Below the pieces are notes generated by a model. That model saw nothing but the letters and a program-made list of their open reading frames with translations. It was not told the DNA's origin and searched no databases. A stretch of 10,781 nucleotides of DNA from Clostridia bacterium. Its GTDB lineage: Bacteria > Bacillota > Clostridia > Oscillospirales > CAG-382. Made by a program: the position numbers and the translations under genes. This document shows positions 1-6,273 of the stretch, in pieces; within the stretch, counting starts at the first letter, position 1; every line of letters starts with the position of its first letter. The stretch lies in the NCBI GenBank assembly GCA_900754535.1, contig CAAEDF010000098.1, forward strand, positions 1 through 10,781. Direction: 5' to 3'.

Positions 1-318
1 GGGCAGCGGATAACTTTTTTGGTTTTCCGCACCCTTTTCTTTTTTTGCCTACAGCCCTTAGATCATGCTCAGCCTCGGCCTGCTTCATATTTGAAACACT
101 GCGCCCGCGTTCCGCTTTGCCGGTACTGCTTGCCGGCTGTATTTTCTCCTCGCTTTATAAGTCTTGTTTCTTGCCTGACTTTTGCATACATATATTGTTT
201 TCACCGGTATAATATTGCGCAAAATGGGATTTGTGCACAATCCTGTTTACCCCAAAAGCGTCATTTTTGTCCAAATAACAGGATATTGAAAATCTTGACG
301 AAAATATCGTCAAAAGGG
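1..318. other. Gene-free upstream region
   Basis: No reading frame here looks like a protein. The longest open frames (plus 19-360, minus 155-352) have no recognisable motif, no ribosome binding site and atypical composition. Positions 6-30 can form a small hairpin (GCGGA/TCCGC plus AAC/GTT) followed by a T-rich run, which could be the terminator of a gene lying to the left, but the stem is weak. The right half is AT-rich and holds palindromes: TTGCGCAA (215-222), TTGTGCACAA (231-240), 8-bp arms 240-247/277-284, and TTGACGA-N5-TCGTCAA (295-313). It is best read as spacer plus upstream control DNA of the feo operon. Confidence 0.6.
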
Positions 319-347
319 TTGACAAGTCAACACGATAAAAGTATAAT
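319..347 (+). promoter_or_regulatory. Consensus sigma-A promoter of the feo operon
   Basis: A perfect -35 TTGACA (319-324) and a perfect -10 TATAAT (342-347) are separated by 17 bp, so transcription should start near 354. The -35 lies inside the palindrome GTTGAC-AA-GTCAAC (318-331). Such a strong promoter implies that control is by repression, which fits the two operator-like repeats at and just after the start site. Confidence 0.85.
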
Positions 348-355
348 AACAAATG

Positions 356-371
356 GTTAGTTGATTCTAAC
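356..371. promoter_or_regulatory. Metal-regulator operator candidate 1
   Basis: Inverted repeat GTTAG-N6-CTAAC, with arms extendable to GGTTAG/CTAACC (355-372). It covers the predicted transcription start of the feo promoter, where a bound repressor would block initiation. The same pattern occurs at 390-405 and 706-721. The half-sites resemble those of DtxR/IdeR/MntR-family regulators; the identity of the regulator is inferred. Confidence 0.65.
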
Positions 372-389
372 CTTTTGCCTGCGGAATAT

Positions 390-405
390 GTTAGCTGTTG
401 CTAAC
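390..405. promoter_or_regulatory. Metal-regulator operator candidate 2
   Basis: Inverted repeat GTTAGC-TGTT-GCTAAC with 6-bp arms, the same GTTAG-N6-CTAAC pattern as at 356-371, in the untranslated leader of feoA. It lies 34 bp centre to centre from the first site. Repression by roadblock or by binding of two dimers is plausible. Confidence 0.65.
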
Positions 406-453
406 TTGGCACAAAATAAATTTTGTATCGTTTTAATATATGGTGATATAAAT

Positions 454-666
454 ATGACATTACTGAAAGCCGATGAGGGAAAAGAATATATAATACGTGA
501 CATTGAGACTGATGATGAGGAGCTGAATGCTTTTTTGTTTTCACTCGGCTGTTACAGCGGTGAATCCATCACCGTTGTTTCACGCCTGAAAAACAGCTGT
601 GTTGTTTCAATCAAAGACGGTAGGTATAACATAGACAATCAGTTGGCAGATGCCATCGTGATTTAA
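454..666 (+). CDS. feoA: FeoA, ferrous iron transport protein A
   Basis: Encodes 70 residues. FeoA proteins are small cytosolic SH3-like proteins that assist the Fe(II) permease FeoB. The C-terminal half fits the family pattern: LFSLGCYSGESITVV (about 28-42, matching L-x-x-L-G-x-x-x-G-x-x-I-x-V), then VSIKDGRYNID and the terminal LADAIVI. The N-terminal half is divergent. The start at 454 was chosen because the family begins just before the conserved part; an upstream TTG at 361 in the same frame would add 31 residues encoded by operator DNA. The ribosome binding site is weak (GGTGAT about 9 bp upstream). It is the first gene of the feo operon, with feoB 121 bp downstream. An unusually long gap for feoAB carries another operator-like repeat. 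Confidence 0.88.
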   Translation: MTLLKADEGKEYIIRDIETDDEELNAFLFSLGCYSGESITVVSRLKNSCVVSIKDGRYNIDNQLADAIVI

Positions 667-705
667 GAAGCGGCCGATAAGTCAGTCGTTTTTTCTAGGC
701 TTTTG

Positions 706-721
706 GTTAGTCTGCACTAAC
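706..721. promoter_or_regulatory. Metal-regulator operator candidate 3, between feoA and feoB
   Basis: Inverted repeat GTTAGT-CTGC-ACTAAC (6-bp arms), the third copy of GTTAG-N6-CTAAC. It lies in the feoA-feoB gap. No good promoter is visible beside it: a TATATG at 722-727 lacks a matching -35. It may be a roadblock or auxiliary operator controlling feoB separately. Confidence 0.55.
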
Positions 722-736
722 TATATGCAGGGGTTT

Positions 737-750
737 TATCCGCAAGGATA
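737..750 (+). other. Small hairpin in the feoB leader
   Basis: TATCC-GCAA-GGATA forms a 5-bp stem capped by a GNRA-type tetraloop, about 24 bp before the feoB ribosome binding site. It could stabilise the message or be chance; no T tract follows, so it is not a terminator. Confidence 0.3.
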
Positions 751-787
751 CAAATAAAGCCAAAAGAGGAAAGAGGAGGAACCTTTA

Positions 788-2788
788 ATGAGAATTGCTT
801 TGACAGGCAATCCGAACTCAGGTAAAACCACAATGTATAATGCCCTGACCGGCCGGAACGAAAAGGTGGGCAACTGGGCGGGCGTTACCGTGGAAAAAAA
901 GGAGCACCCGATAAAAAAAGCGTATTACTCAGGCAGCGAAACGCTTATAGCCGTAGATTTGCCGGGCGCATATTCAATGTCTCCTTTTACAAGCGAGGAA
1001 AGCATAACCAGCTCATACGTAAAGAAGGAGAACCCGGACGTTATCATAAACATCGTGGACGCTACAAATCTCAGCCGCAGCCTTTTCTTTACCACACAGC
1101 TTCTGGAGCTTGGCATTCCTGTCGTCGTTGCACTCAACAAAAGCGACATCAATGCCAAAAAGGAAACAAAAATAAATACCGCGCTGCTGGCCGAGAAATT
1201 GGGATGTCCCGTGGTTGAGACGATCTCCACATCTGCGGAGGGGCTTAAAAGCGTTGTGGCAAAGGCGGTAGCCGTTTCAAACGGAGAGCAGATCGCCCCC
1301 TATCATCAGGGTAACATCGATCTTACCGACAAATCCTCCGTTGAAGCGGCGGACCGAAGACGGTTTGAATTTGTAAACGGAATAGTCAGGGAAGTGGAAA
1401 GCCGCAAGGTGTTTACAAAAGACCGAAATATCGGCGACAGGATCGATTCGTTTCTTACCAATAAATGGCTTGGGATACCGATATTCGCGGTCGTTATGTT
1501 TCTGGTGTTTCAGATCTCGCAGGTGTGGGTGGGAACACCGGTTGCCGACTGGCTCGTCGGATGGCTGGAGACCTTCCAGGGCTGGGTCGGAGGGCTGCTG
1601 GAAAACGCCAATCCGCTCCTTTCCGCACTGCTTGTAGACGGCGTGATAGGCGGCGTTATCGCCGTTATCGGCTTTTTGCCGCTGGTCATGGTCATGTACT
1701 TCCTGATAGCCATTCTCGAAGATTGCGGCTATATGTCGCGCGTTGCGGTAGTCCTTGACCCCATTTTCAAAAAGGTAGGGCTTTCCGGTAAATCGGTGAT
1801 ACCGTTTGTAATAACGATAGGCTGTGCCGTCCCCGGCATAATGGCAAGCCGTACGATACGCAACGAACGCGAGCGCAGGGCCACCGCCATGCTTGCTCCG
1901 TTTATGCCGTGCGGCGCCAAGATACCGGTCATATCGCTTTTTGCCGGCGCGTTTTTCGACAACGCGGGCTGGGTAAGCACATTGATGTATCTCCTGGGGA
2001 TAGTTCTCATTTTTCTCGGTGCACTGCTTGTCAATAAGATCGCCGGCTATAAGTCAAGAAAATCCTTTTTCATCATCGAGCTGCCCGAATATAAGCTCCC
2101 CTCGCTCTGGGGCGCGTTCAAATCGATGTGCGGCCGCGGCTGGGCTTACATAGTAAAGGCGGCAACAATAATACTCCTCTGCAACACGGCAGTCCAGGTC
2201 ATGCAGACCTTTGATTGGAACTTCTCGGTTGCCGAAAGCGCCGATTCGTCGATTCTTGCCTCTATCGCACAGCCGTTTGCATATCTGCTCGTGCCCGTCG
2301 TGGGCGTCCTTTCGTGGCAGCTTGCAGCCGCCGCAGTCACCGGTTTTATCGCAAAGGAAAATGTGGTCGGTACGCTGGCCGTATGCTTTGTGGGGCTTGA
2401 AAATCTCATAGATACGGATGAACTTGCCCTTATCGAGGGAGCCGGAGCCGAGGCTGCCGGTATAATGGCGATAACAAAAGTGGCTGCTCTTGCTTATCTC
2501 ATGTTCAACCTTTATACACCTCCGTGCTTCGCAGCTATCGGTGCGATGAACGCGGAAATGAAAAGCGCCAAATGGCTGTGGGGCGGGATCGGGCTTCAGC
2601 TCGGTGTCGGCTACACCGTCGGATATCTCGTTTATACAATCGGCACGCTTGTAACCGCGCCCTCGTCGCTCAATATCGGCGCAGCCGTGGGCGGACTTAT
2701 CGCCGTGGCCTCCTTTGCCCTTATCCTTACGGTGATGATAACACGTACCGGCAAAAAGATGAAGGCCGAGTATGCCCTGAGTGCGTAA
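788..2788 (+). CDS. feoB: FeoB, Fe(II) permease with GTPase domain
   Basis: Encodes 666 residues, near the usual size for FeoB of Clostridia and shorter than the E. coli protein. It imports Fe(II) across the cytoplasmic membrane. The N-terminal G domain shows the P-loop GNPNSGKTT (7-15), switch I around WAGVTVE (30-36), DLPG (57-60) and NKSD (117-120). A helical spacer follows to about 225. The membrane part begins at KWLGIPIF (226-233), with many hydrophobic spans to about 652. It carries the family signatures EDCGYMSR (311-318), GCAVPGIMASR with Cys346, and PFMPCGAKIPV with Cys375; both Cys lie in the gate region. AGGAGG at 774-779 is an ideal ribosome binding site, 8 bp from ATG. The next gene starts 61 bp downstream. 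No disruption is seen. Confidence 0.97.
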   Translation: MRIALTGNPNSGKTTMYNALTGRNEKVGNWAGVTVEKKEHPIKKAYYSGSETLIAVDLPGAYSMSPFTSEESITSSYVKKENPDVIINIVDATNLSRSLFFTTQLLELGIPVVVALNKSDINAKKETKINTALLAEKLGCPVVETISTSAEGLKSVVAKAVAVSNGEQIAPYHQGNIDLTDKSSVEAADRRRFEFVNGIVREVESRKVFTKDRNIGDRIDSFLTNKWLGIPIFAVVMFLVFQISQVWVGTPVADWLVGWLETFQGWVGGLLENANPLLSALLVDGVIGGVIAVIGFLPLVMVMYFLIAILEDCGYMSRVAVVLDPIFKKVGLSGKSVIPFVITIGCAVPGIMASRTIRNERERRATAMLAPFMPCGAKIPVISLFAGAFFDNAGWVSTLMYLLGIVLIFLGALLVNKIAGYKSRKSFFIIELPEYKLPSLWGAFKSMCGRGWAYIVKAATIILLCNTAVQVMQTFDWNFSVAESADSSILASIAQPFAYLLVPVVGVLSWQLAAAAVTGFIAKENVVGTLAVCFVGLENLIDTDELALIEGAGAEAAGIMAITKVAALAYLMFNLYTPPCFAAIGAMNAEMKSAKWLWGGIGLQLGVGYTVGYLVYTIGTLVTAPSSLNIGAAVGGLIAVASFALILTVMITRTGKKMKAEYALSA

Positions 2789-2849
2789 AAAAGTGATTTT
2801 GCATGTGTTTTTATCTTCCGCATTTACTCCGAAAGGAAAGGAGCAAAAT

Positions 2850-3044
2850 ATGGAAAACTTTATTATTGCCGCGGTATTGGCCGTCATTATAGGCGCCGTT
2901 GCCTTCTATCTGATAAGATCAAAAAAACGCGGCAGGGGATGCATCGGCTGCCCGTGCTCCAAGCAATGTTCGGGCGGATGCGGTTCAATGCATAAAAAAG
3001 GCAATAACGGCATAAAGGAAAACGGCGCGGACGATTACAAATGA
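2850..3044 (+). CDS. FeoB-associated Cys-rich membrane protein
   Basis: Encodes 64 residues: an N-terminal membrane span (about 3-22), a basic patch SKKRGRG (24-30), then a cysteine cluster at 31, 34, 36, 40 and 44 (CIGCPCSKQC...C), and a polar tail. This is the layout of the FeoB-associated Cys-rich family found after feoB in Firmicutes. Its role is not settled; metal delivery to or from the FeoB pore is a reasonable inference from the thiols. The start at 2850 has AAAGGAG at 2837-2843; an in-frame GTG at 2781 would overlap the feoB end and add unlike sequence, so it was not used. It is the last gene before the operon terminator. Confidence 0.9.
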   Translation: MENFIIAAVLAVIIGAVAFYLIRSKKRGRGCIGCPCSKQCSGGCGSMHKKGNNGIKENGADDYK

Positions 3045-3110
3045 TCCGGTCATTGCAAGACCGCGCGTGCCGAATCCAATGCGGCAGCCTTGCCCGGCCG
3101 AATACCGGTA

Positions 3111-3142
3111 AAAAAGCGGGGAAAGCTTTTTCCCCGCTTTTT
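3111..3142 (+). terminator. Terminator of the feo operon, probably bidirectional
   Basis: A perfect 14-bp inverted repeat (3111-3124 with 3129-3142) with a GCTT loop. The core is GCGGGGAAA/TTTCCCCGC, flanked by A5 on the left and T5 on the right. It ends feo transcription 67 bp after the last stop. The A and T flanks also make it able to stop minus-strand transcripts arriving from the P-type ATPase gene, which ends at 3294. Confidence 0.92.
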
Positions 3143-3293
3143 GTATTGATTTTCAAGCGTTTCGGCCCTGCATACGGTCTTTGCGTCTCTGCGCTGGAAA
3201 GTCGGCAGGCTTCCTCGGCTTATCGCCGCACGGAGCCCTTGACGTTCTGATGTATGCCCGGAACCGCCCCAAAAAGAACAGACCTGCCGTACG
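3143..3293. other. Convergent spacer
   Basis: Lies between the feo terminator and the 3' end of the minus-strand ATPase gene. No coding frame is supported. No separate minus-strand hairpin with a T tract was found next to the ATPase stop, which suggests the shared terminator at 3111-3142 serves both units. Confidence 0.5.
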
Positions 3294-5174
3294 TTATTTT
3301 TTTCTCCATCTCAAAAGCAGCGCCGAGTTTATTATAACAAGCACGGAGCCGGCATTGTGAACCAGCGCCCCTACCACGGGGTTGAGAACTCCCGTCATTG
3401 CGAGTATGATGGCAAGGAGATTCAGCGCCATGGAAAAGATCATGTTTGCTTTTATCGTGGTCATCATGCGGCCCGAAAGCGCAAACAGATGCGGCAGCTC
3501 CTTTATCTCGTCGCGCACCAGCGCGATATCCGCCGCGTCAACGGCAATGTCGCTTCCCACGCCGCCCATGGCGATCCCGACGTCGGCTTTCTTCAGTGCC
3601 GGCGCACCGTTTATGCCGTCACCTATCATGCATACGGAATTGCCTCCGCGCCGGTATTCTTCTATGTGCAGCAGCTTGTCCTCGGGCAGACAGTCGGCGT
3701 GTATATCGTTTATTTCAAGCGCTTTACCGATAGCGCTTGCCGCGTTGCCGTGGTCGCCCGTAAGCAGCACCGGCCGCACTCCCAGGGTCTTGAGGTCGGA
3801 TATAAGGCGCGGGCTTTCCTCTCTTACCGTATCCGAAAGAACAATATATCCCGCAAAAATATCATTCACGCCTATGTATATCACCGTGCTGCCGTTATCA
3901 AGATACTTTTCGGCTCCCTGCGCCGCTTGTTGTGCAATCTGTATTTTTGCTTTTGACATCAGCCTGAGATTGCCCGCTCTGACAAGGCGGCCGTTTATTC
4001 CGGCCGTCACGCCTTCGCCGGGTATCATATCAAAGCTGTCCGGGGACATGGGTGTTTTCCGGGTTTTCTCCGTAAAACAGCGCACGACCGATTTTCCAAG
4101 CGGATGCTCCGAAAGCAGCTCGGCGGACGCCGCCAGCTCAAACAGCTCTTCCGCCGGGATATCCGACACGCTTTCAACGGCAGTCACCTCCGGCGTCCCG
4201 TGCGTCAGCGTGCCTGTCTTGTCAAATGTGACTACGCTGACCTTTGAAAGCCGCTCAAGCGCGTCTCCCTCGCGCACGAGAAGGCCGCGTCTCGATGCGT
4301 TCCCGATGGCCGCCACAACGGCGGTAGGCGTGGCAAGCACAAGCGCACACGGACAGAATACGACCAATATCGTCACTGCGCGTATTATCTGCCCCGTCAC
4401 GGCCCATGTGGCAACGGCGGCAGTCAGCGCAATAACCACAATCCACGTCGCCCACCTGTCGGCAAGTCCCACTATCTTTGCCTTGCCCGCGTCGGCGGAG
4501 CGTACAAGCCTTATCATGCGCTGGATGGAGCTGTCTTCTCCCACCTTTGTTGCTTTCATTTCAAACGCACCGAATTGATTTACCGTCCCGCTGGATCCCT
4601 CGTCTCCGGCAGCCTTGTCAACGGGAAGCGATTCTCCGGTCATCACCGATTGGTCTATAGACGTCTGACCGGATACTATGATCCCGTCCACGGGCACGGT
4701 CTCTCCGGGCAGCACGCGGATAAGGTCTCCTGCTTTCACTTCACCGGCGGCAACGACCGCTTCGCTTCCGTCCGTATATATAACCCGGGCGGTCTGCGGC
4801 GTCAGCTTTACAAGTTTTTCTATCCCCTCGCGCGCCTTTGCAACGGTCAGGTCCTCCAGCAGCGCTCCAAGCTGCATTATAAAAGCCACCTCGCCCGCCG
4901 CAAAATCCTCGCCTATACACACCGACGCAATAAGCGCAAGCGAAACGAGAACGTCCGCTTTTATGTCAAACGAAGTGACCAGCCCGATAACCGCCTCCAG
5001 AATAATCGGAAGCCCGCACAGTATGATAGCCACCCATGCGATATCAAAGGGAAGGGGAACGGCGTTTGTAAGGCTAAGTATCAGGGATACTCCCGAAACG
5101 GCCAGCAATATGATGTCTTTTTTGGCGCCGCCGGTCTCAAGCAGTCTTTCCAGTTGTTTCATCAGCTTTTTCAT
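3294..5174 (-). CDS. P1B-type heavy-metal exporting ATPase
   Basis: Encodes 626 residues; pumps a transition-metal ion out of the cytoplasm at the expense of ATP. Seen in order: first membrane helices (about 20-105), actuator motif TGES (179-182), CPC metal site in a helix (274-276), phosphorylation motif DKTGT (318-322), nucleotide-domain HP in SEHPLG (355-360), TGD (472-474), hinge motif GDGINGAP (518-525), and last helices with HNAGS (606-610). There is no N-terminal HMA or His-rich metal-binding domain. The hinge motif is normally GDGxND; residue 523 is Gly (codon GGT) in place of Asp, which is unusual for an active pump. The start at 5174 has AAAGAGGG at 5180-5187. The adjacent CsoR-like gene and CsoR box point to copper; the HNxGS helix also occurs in pumps given other metals, so the substrate is uncertain. 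Confidence 0.93.
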   Translation of the reverse strand: MKKLMKQLERLLETGGAKKDIILLAVSGVSLILSLTNAVPLPFDIAWVAIILCGLPIILEAVIGLVTSFDIKADVLVSLALIASVCIGEDFAAGEVAFIMQLGALLEDLTVAKAREGIEKLVKLTPQTARVIYTDGSEAVVAAGEVKAGDLIRVLPGETVPVDGIIVSGQTSIDQSVMTGESLPVDKAAGDEGSSGTVNQFGAFEMKATKVGEDSSIQRMIRLVRSADAGKAKIVGLADRWATWIVVIALTAAVATWAVTGQIIRAVTILVVFCPCALVLATPTAVVAAIGNASRRGLLVREGDALERLSKVSVVTFDKTGTLTHGTPEVTAVESVSDIPAEELFELAASAELLSEHPLGKSVVRCFTEKTRKTPMSPDSFDMIPGEGVTAGINGRLVRAGNLRLMSKAKIQIAQQAAQGAEKYLDNGSTVIYIGVNDIFAGYIVLSDTVREESPRLISDLKTLGVRPVLLTGDHGNAASAIGKALEINDIHADCLPEDKLLHIEEYRRGGNSVCMIGDGINGAPALKKADVGIAMGGVGSDIAVDAADIALVRDEIKELPHLFALSGRMMTTIKANMIFSMALNLLAIILAMTGVLNPVVGALVHNAGSVLVIINSALLLRWRKK

Positions 5175-5231
5175 AACGACCCTCTTTCCGTACCCCGGGC
5201 CCGTATCCGTTGCTCCGTGAGGTACACCGAT

Positions 5232-5260
5232 ATTATACCCATAGGGGTATAGGTTGTCAA
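5232..5260 (-). promoter_or_regulatory. Promoter of the P-type ATPase gene
   Basis: Read on the minus strand: -35 TTGACA (5255-5260) and -10 TATAAT (5232-5237) with a 17-bp spacer, both perfect consensus. Transcription should start near 5225, giving a leader of about 50 nt. The CsoR box lies across the spacer and the -10 element. Confidence 0.85.
5234..5251. promoter_or_regulatory. CsoR operator of the ATPase gene
   Basis: Perfect inverted repeat TATACCC-ATAG-GGGTATA, the known form of CsoR-family operators (TACCC...GGGTA). It overlaps the -10 and much of the spacer of the ATPase promoter, so a bound repressor would exclude RNA polymerase. Confidence 0.85.
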
Positions 5261-5276
5261 TGGGAAAAACAAAAAA

Positions 5277-5321
5277 GCCGCCTCTGAAGCTTTTGCAAAC
5301 CTTGCGATGCTTCAGGGCGGC
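5277..5321 (-). terminator. Terminator downstream of csoR
   Basis: 5277-5290 (GCCGCCTCTGAAGC) pairs with 5309-5321 (GCTTCAGGGCGGC) with one unpaired base and an 18-nt loop. On the minus strand the stem is followed by six Ts (5276-5271) and then GTTTTT. It ends the csoR transcript about 130 bp after its stop and immediately upstream of the ATPase -35, so the two genes are separate units. Confidence 0.85.
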
Positions 5322-5450
5322 AAAGAGCAGAAAAAGCTGTCCGGACTGATTAACGGATTTAGGTCTCTTTTAATTAAAAAACGGAAAGGAACGTCTGCAG
5401 ACGCAGATACGTCAATACACGGCTTGGGCGTGTATTGCCCGCACGGCTCC
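5322..5450. repeat. 3' spacer of csoR with several palindromes
   Basis: No gene. Three perfect palindromic elements are visible: TTTTAATTAAAA (5368-5379), CGTCTGCAGACG (5392-5403) and CAATACACG-N7-CGTGTATTG (5413-5437). None is followed by a T tract on either strand. They would fold in the 3' untranslated part of the csoR message. Confidence 0.45.
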
Positions 5451-5726
5451 TCAGCCCATGCCGGCGAATCTTTCAACCGCTTTGGTAAAGCTTTCAATGG
5501 TTTTGTCCGCGTCCCCGTGTTCTATTCCGTCTTTCACACAGTGACGGATATGCCCTTCCAGAACCACTTTGCCGCAGCTCTGCAGCGCGGCTCTGGCGGC
5601 GTTAAGCTGCAAAAGAATATCTTCACACGGAACGTCCTCGTCTATCATACGGTCTATTGCCTGAACCTGTCCTATTATTTTTTTCAGTCTCCTGTGAAGG
5701 TTATCGGAATCCATGCATTTTCTCAT
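5451..5726 (-). CDS. csoR: CsoR/DUF156-family metal-sensing repressor
   Basis: Encodes 91 residues of the all-helical CsoR/RcnR family, which binds DNA in the metal-free form and releases it when metal binds. The helix-1 motif LHRRLKKIIGQVQAI (10-24) is typical. Candidate metal ligands are Cys34, His59 and Cys63; their spacing (25 and 4 residues) equals that of Cys36-His61-Cys65 in M. tuberculosis CsoR, which favours Cu(I). Ni sensors with Cys-His-Cys ligands exist, so copper is likely and not proven. Extra cysteines are at 4 and 51. The start at 5726 has GGAGGA at 5734-5739; upstream in-frame starts would run through the promoter. It is preceded by its own CsoR box and followed by a terminator before the ATPase gene. 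Confidence 0.92.
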   Translation of the reverse strand: MRKCMDSDNLHRRLKKIIGQVQAIDRMIDEDVPCEDILLQLNAARAALQSCGKVVLEGHIRHCVKDGIEHGDADKTIESFTKAVERFAGMG

Positions 5727-5740
5727 CGCTCTATCCTCCG

Positions 5741-5755
5741 TACCCATAGGGGGTA
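5741..5755. promoter_or_regulatory. CsoR operator of csoR
   Basis: TACCC-ATAGG-GGGTA, the same sequence as the box at 5234-5251 but with one more G, giving a 5-nt centre like the B. subtilis copZA site. It lies downstream of the predicted csoR transcription start (about 5769), so autoregulation would work by blocking elongation or clearance. Confidence 0.8.
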
Positions 5756-5775
5756 TATGTATTATCCGTATTGTT

Positions 5776-5804
5776 ATTATACACCTTTGACGCTCGTCAG
5801 TCAA
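5776..5804 (-). promoter_or_regulatory. Promoter of csoR
   Basis: On the minus strand: -35 TTGACT (5799-5804), a 17-bp spacer and -10 TATAAT (5776-5781), with start near 5769 and a leader of about 43 nt that contains the CsoR box. A second -10-like GATAAT at 5761-5766 lacks a good -35. Confidence 0.75.
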
Positions 5805-6026
5805 TAAGCAGAATCGTTATCGGCATGCTCCGGATACGGAGTGTATGTCTTTTTAAGAGAAAAAACAACTCCGTGCGGCTTGTTACGCGTGCGGCAAGCC
5901 TGCTGCCGCCATACCGCGCGGCTGAAGCATATATTTATACCATAGGGAATTCCTTGATCGGGGTATGATCCCGCCGCGTTTTGCGGCCTCAGCCTCCGGA
6001 CGATTCCCGAAAATGCGAAAGGTAGT
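5805..6026. other. Spacer upstream of csoR
   Basis: No supported gene. The open minus-strand frames through here (from 6184 and 6197) lack family features and ribosome binding sites. A compact hairpin GCCGC-GTTTT-GCGGC lies at 5973-5987, about 40 bp before the small open frame at 6027. No clear plus-strand promoter for that frame was found. Confidence 0.4.
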
Positions 6027-6167
6027 ATGATGTTTATTTTCAGTGTACTTTTTACCGTCTCGGTTTTGTGGCTTTGCGCAGCCGTCAAAGCCTTCTGCCG
6101 AAAAAAGCTTAAAATAATGAAATACGGCACCGTCACCGTAGCACGAAAAGATATGCACGGCCGATAA
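6027..6167 (+). CDS. Possible small membrane protein (46 aa)
   Basis: An open frame ATG-ATG...TAA gives a peptide with a hydrophobic stretch at about 2-20 (MMFIFSVLFTVSVLWLCAAV), then a basic segment CRKKLKIMKYG and a polar tail; that is the shape of a single-pass small membrane protein. AAAGG (6018-6022) lies 4 bp before the first ATG and 7 bp before the second. No family is recognised, and no promoter was identified. The stop is followed by a GCCG/CGGC hairpin (6160-6175) without a T tract. Short hydrophobic frames arise by chance, so this is a candidate only. Confidence 0.3.
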   Translation: MMFIFSVLFTVSVLWLCAAVKAFCRKKLKIMKYGTVTVARKDMHGR

Positions 6168-6204
6168 AAAACGGCTGTGTGCATTTGCTCCGGTCAATCA
6201 AAGG

Positions 6205-6264
6205 CTTATGTCTGCGGCGGTTTGATGACGCGTTCGAAAACGCATACGGTCAAAGACATATAAG
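6205..6264. repeat. Nested imperfect hairpin A
   Basis: Outer arms CTTATGTCT (6205-6213) and AGACATATAAG (6254-6264) pair with a 2-nt bulge; middle arms are TTTGA (6221-6225) and TCAAA (6250-6254); the inner hairpin is GCGTT-CGAA-AACGC (6230-6243). Nesting of three arm pairs is unlikely to be pure chance. Function unknown; it may belong to the 3' end of the recR transcript or be an independent RNA. Confidence 0.45.
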
Positions 6265-6273
6265 AAATACGCA

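Noticed and set aside
208..213. TATAAT as a second promoter upstream of feo
   Set aside because: No acceptable -35 at 16-18 bp; TTGCAT at 182-187 is 20 bp away.
19..360. Open plus-strand frame of 113 codons at the left end
   Set aside because: No ribosome binding site, no motif, low-complexity sequence that runs through the feo promoter elements.
361..453. Longer feoA start at TTG 361
   Set aside because: The extra 31 residues would be encoded by operator DNA and do not resemble FeoA; ATG 454 fits the family start.
681..700. Terminator after feoA at the T6 run (689-694)
   Set aside because: Only a three-base stem precedes it; too weak for a terminator.
2054..2887. Long minus-strand frame of 277 codons antisense to feoB
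   Set aside because: It is the complement of a well-conserved coding sequence and has no recognisable domain.
3382..5252. Several plus-strand frames opposite the P-type ATPase
   Set aside because: Shadows of the ATPase gene; Ser/Arg-rich composition typical of complement frames.
5307..5807. Plus-strand frame of 166 codons over csoR
   Set aside because: Antisense to csoR and crosses its promoter and terminator.
5801..6197. Two minus-strand frames of 127 and 104 codons
   Set aside because: No ribosome binding site or family features; one ends in the csoR -35 region.
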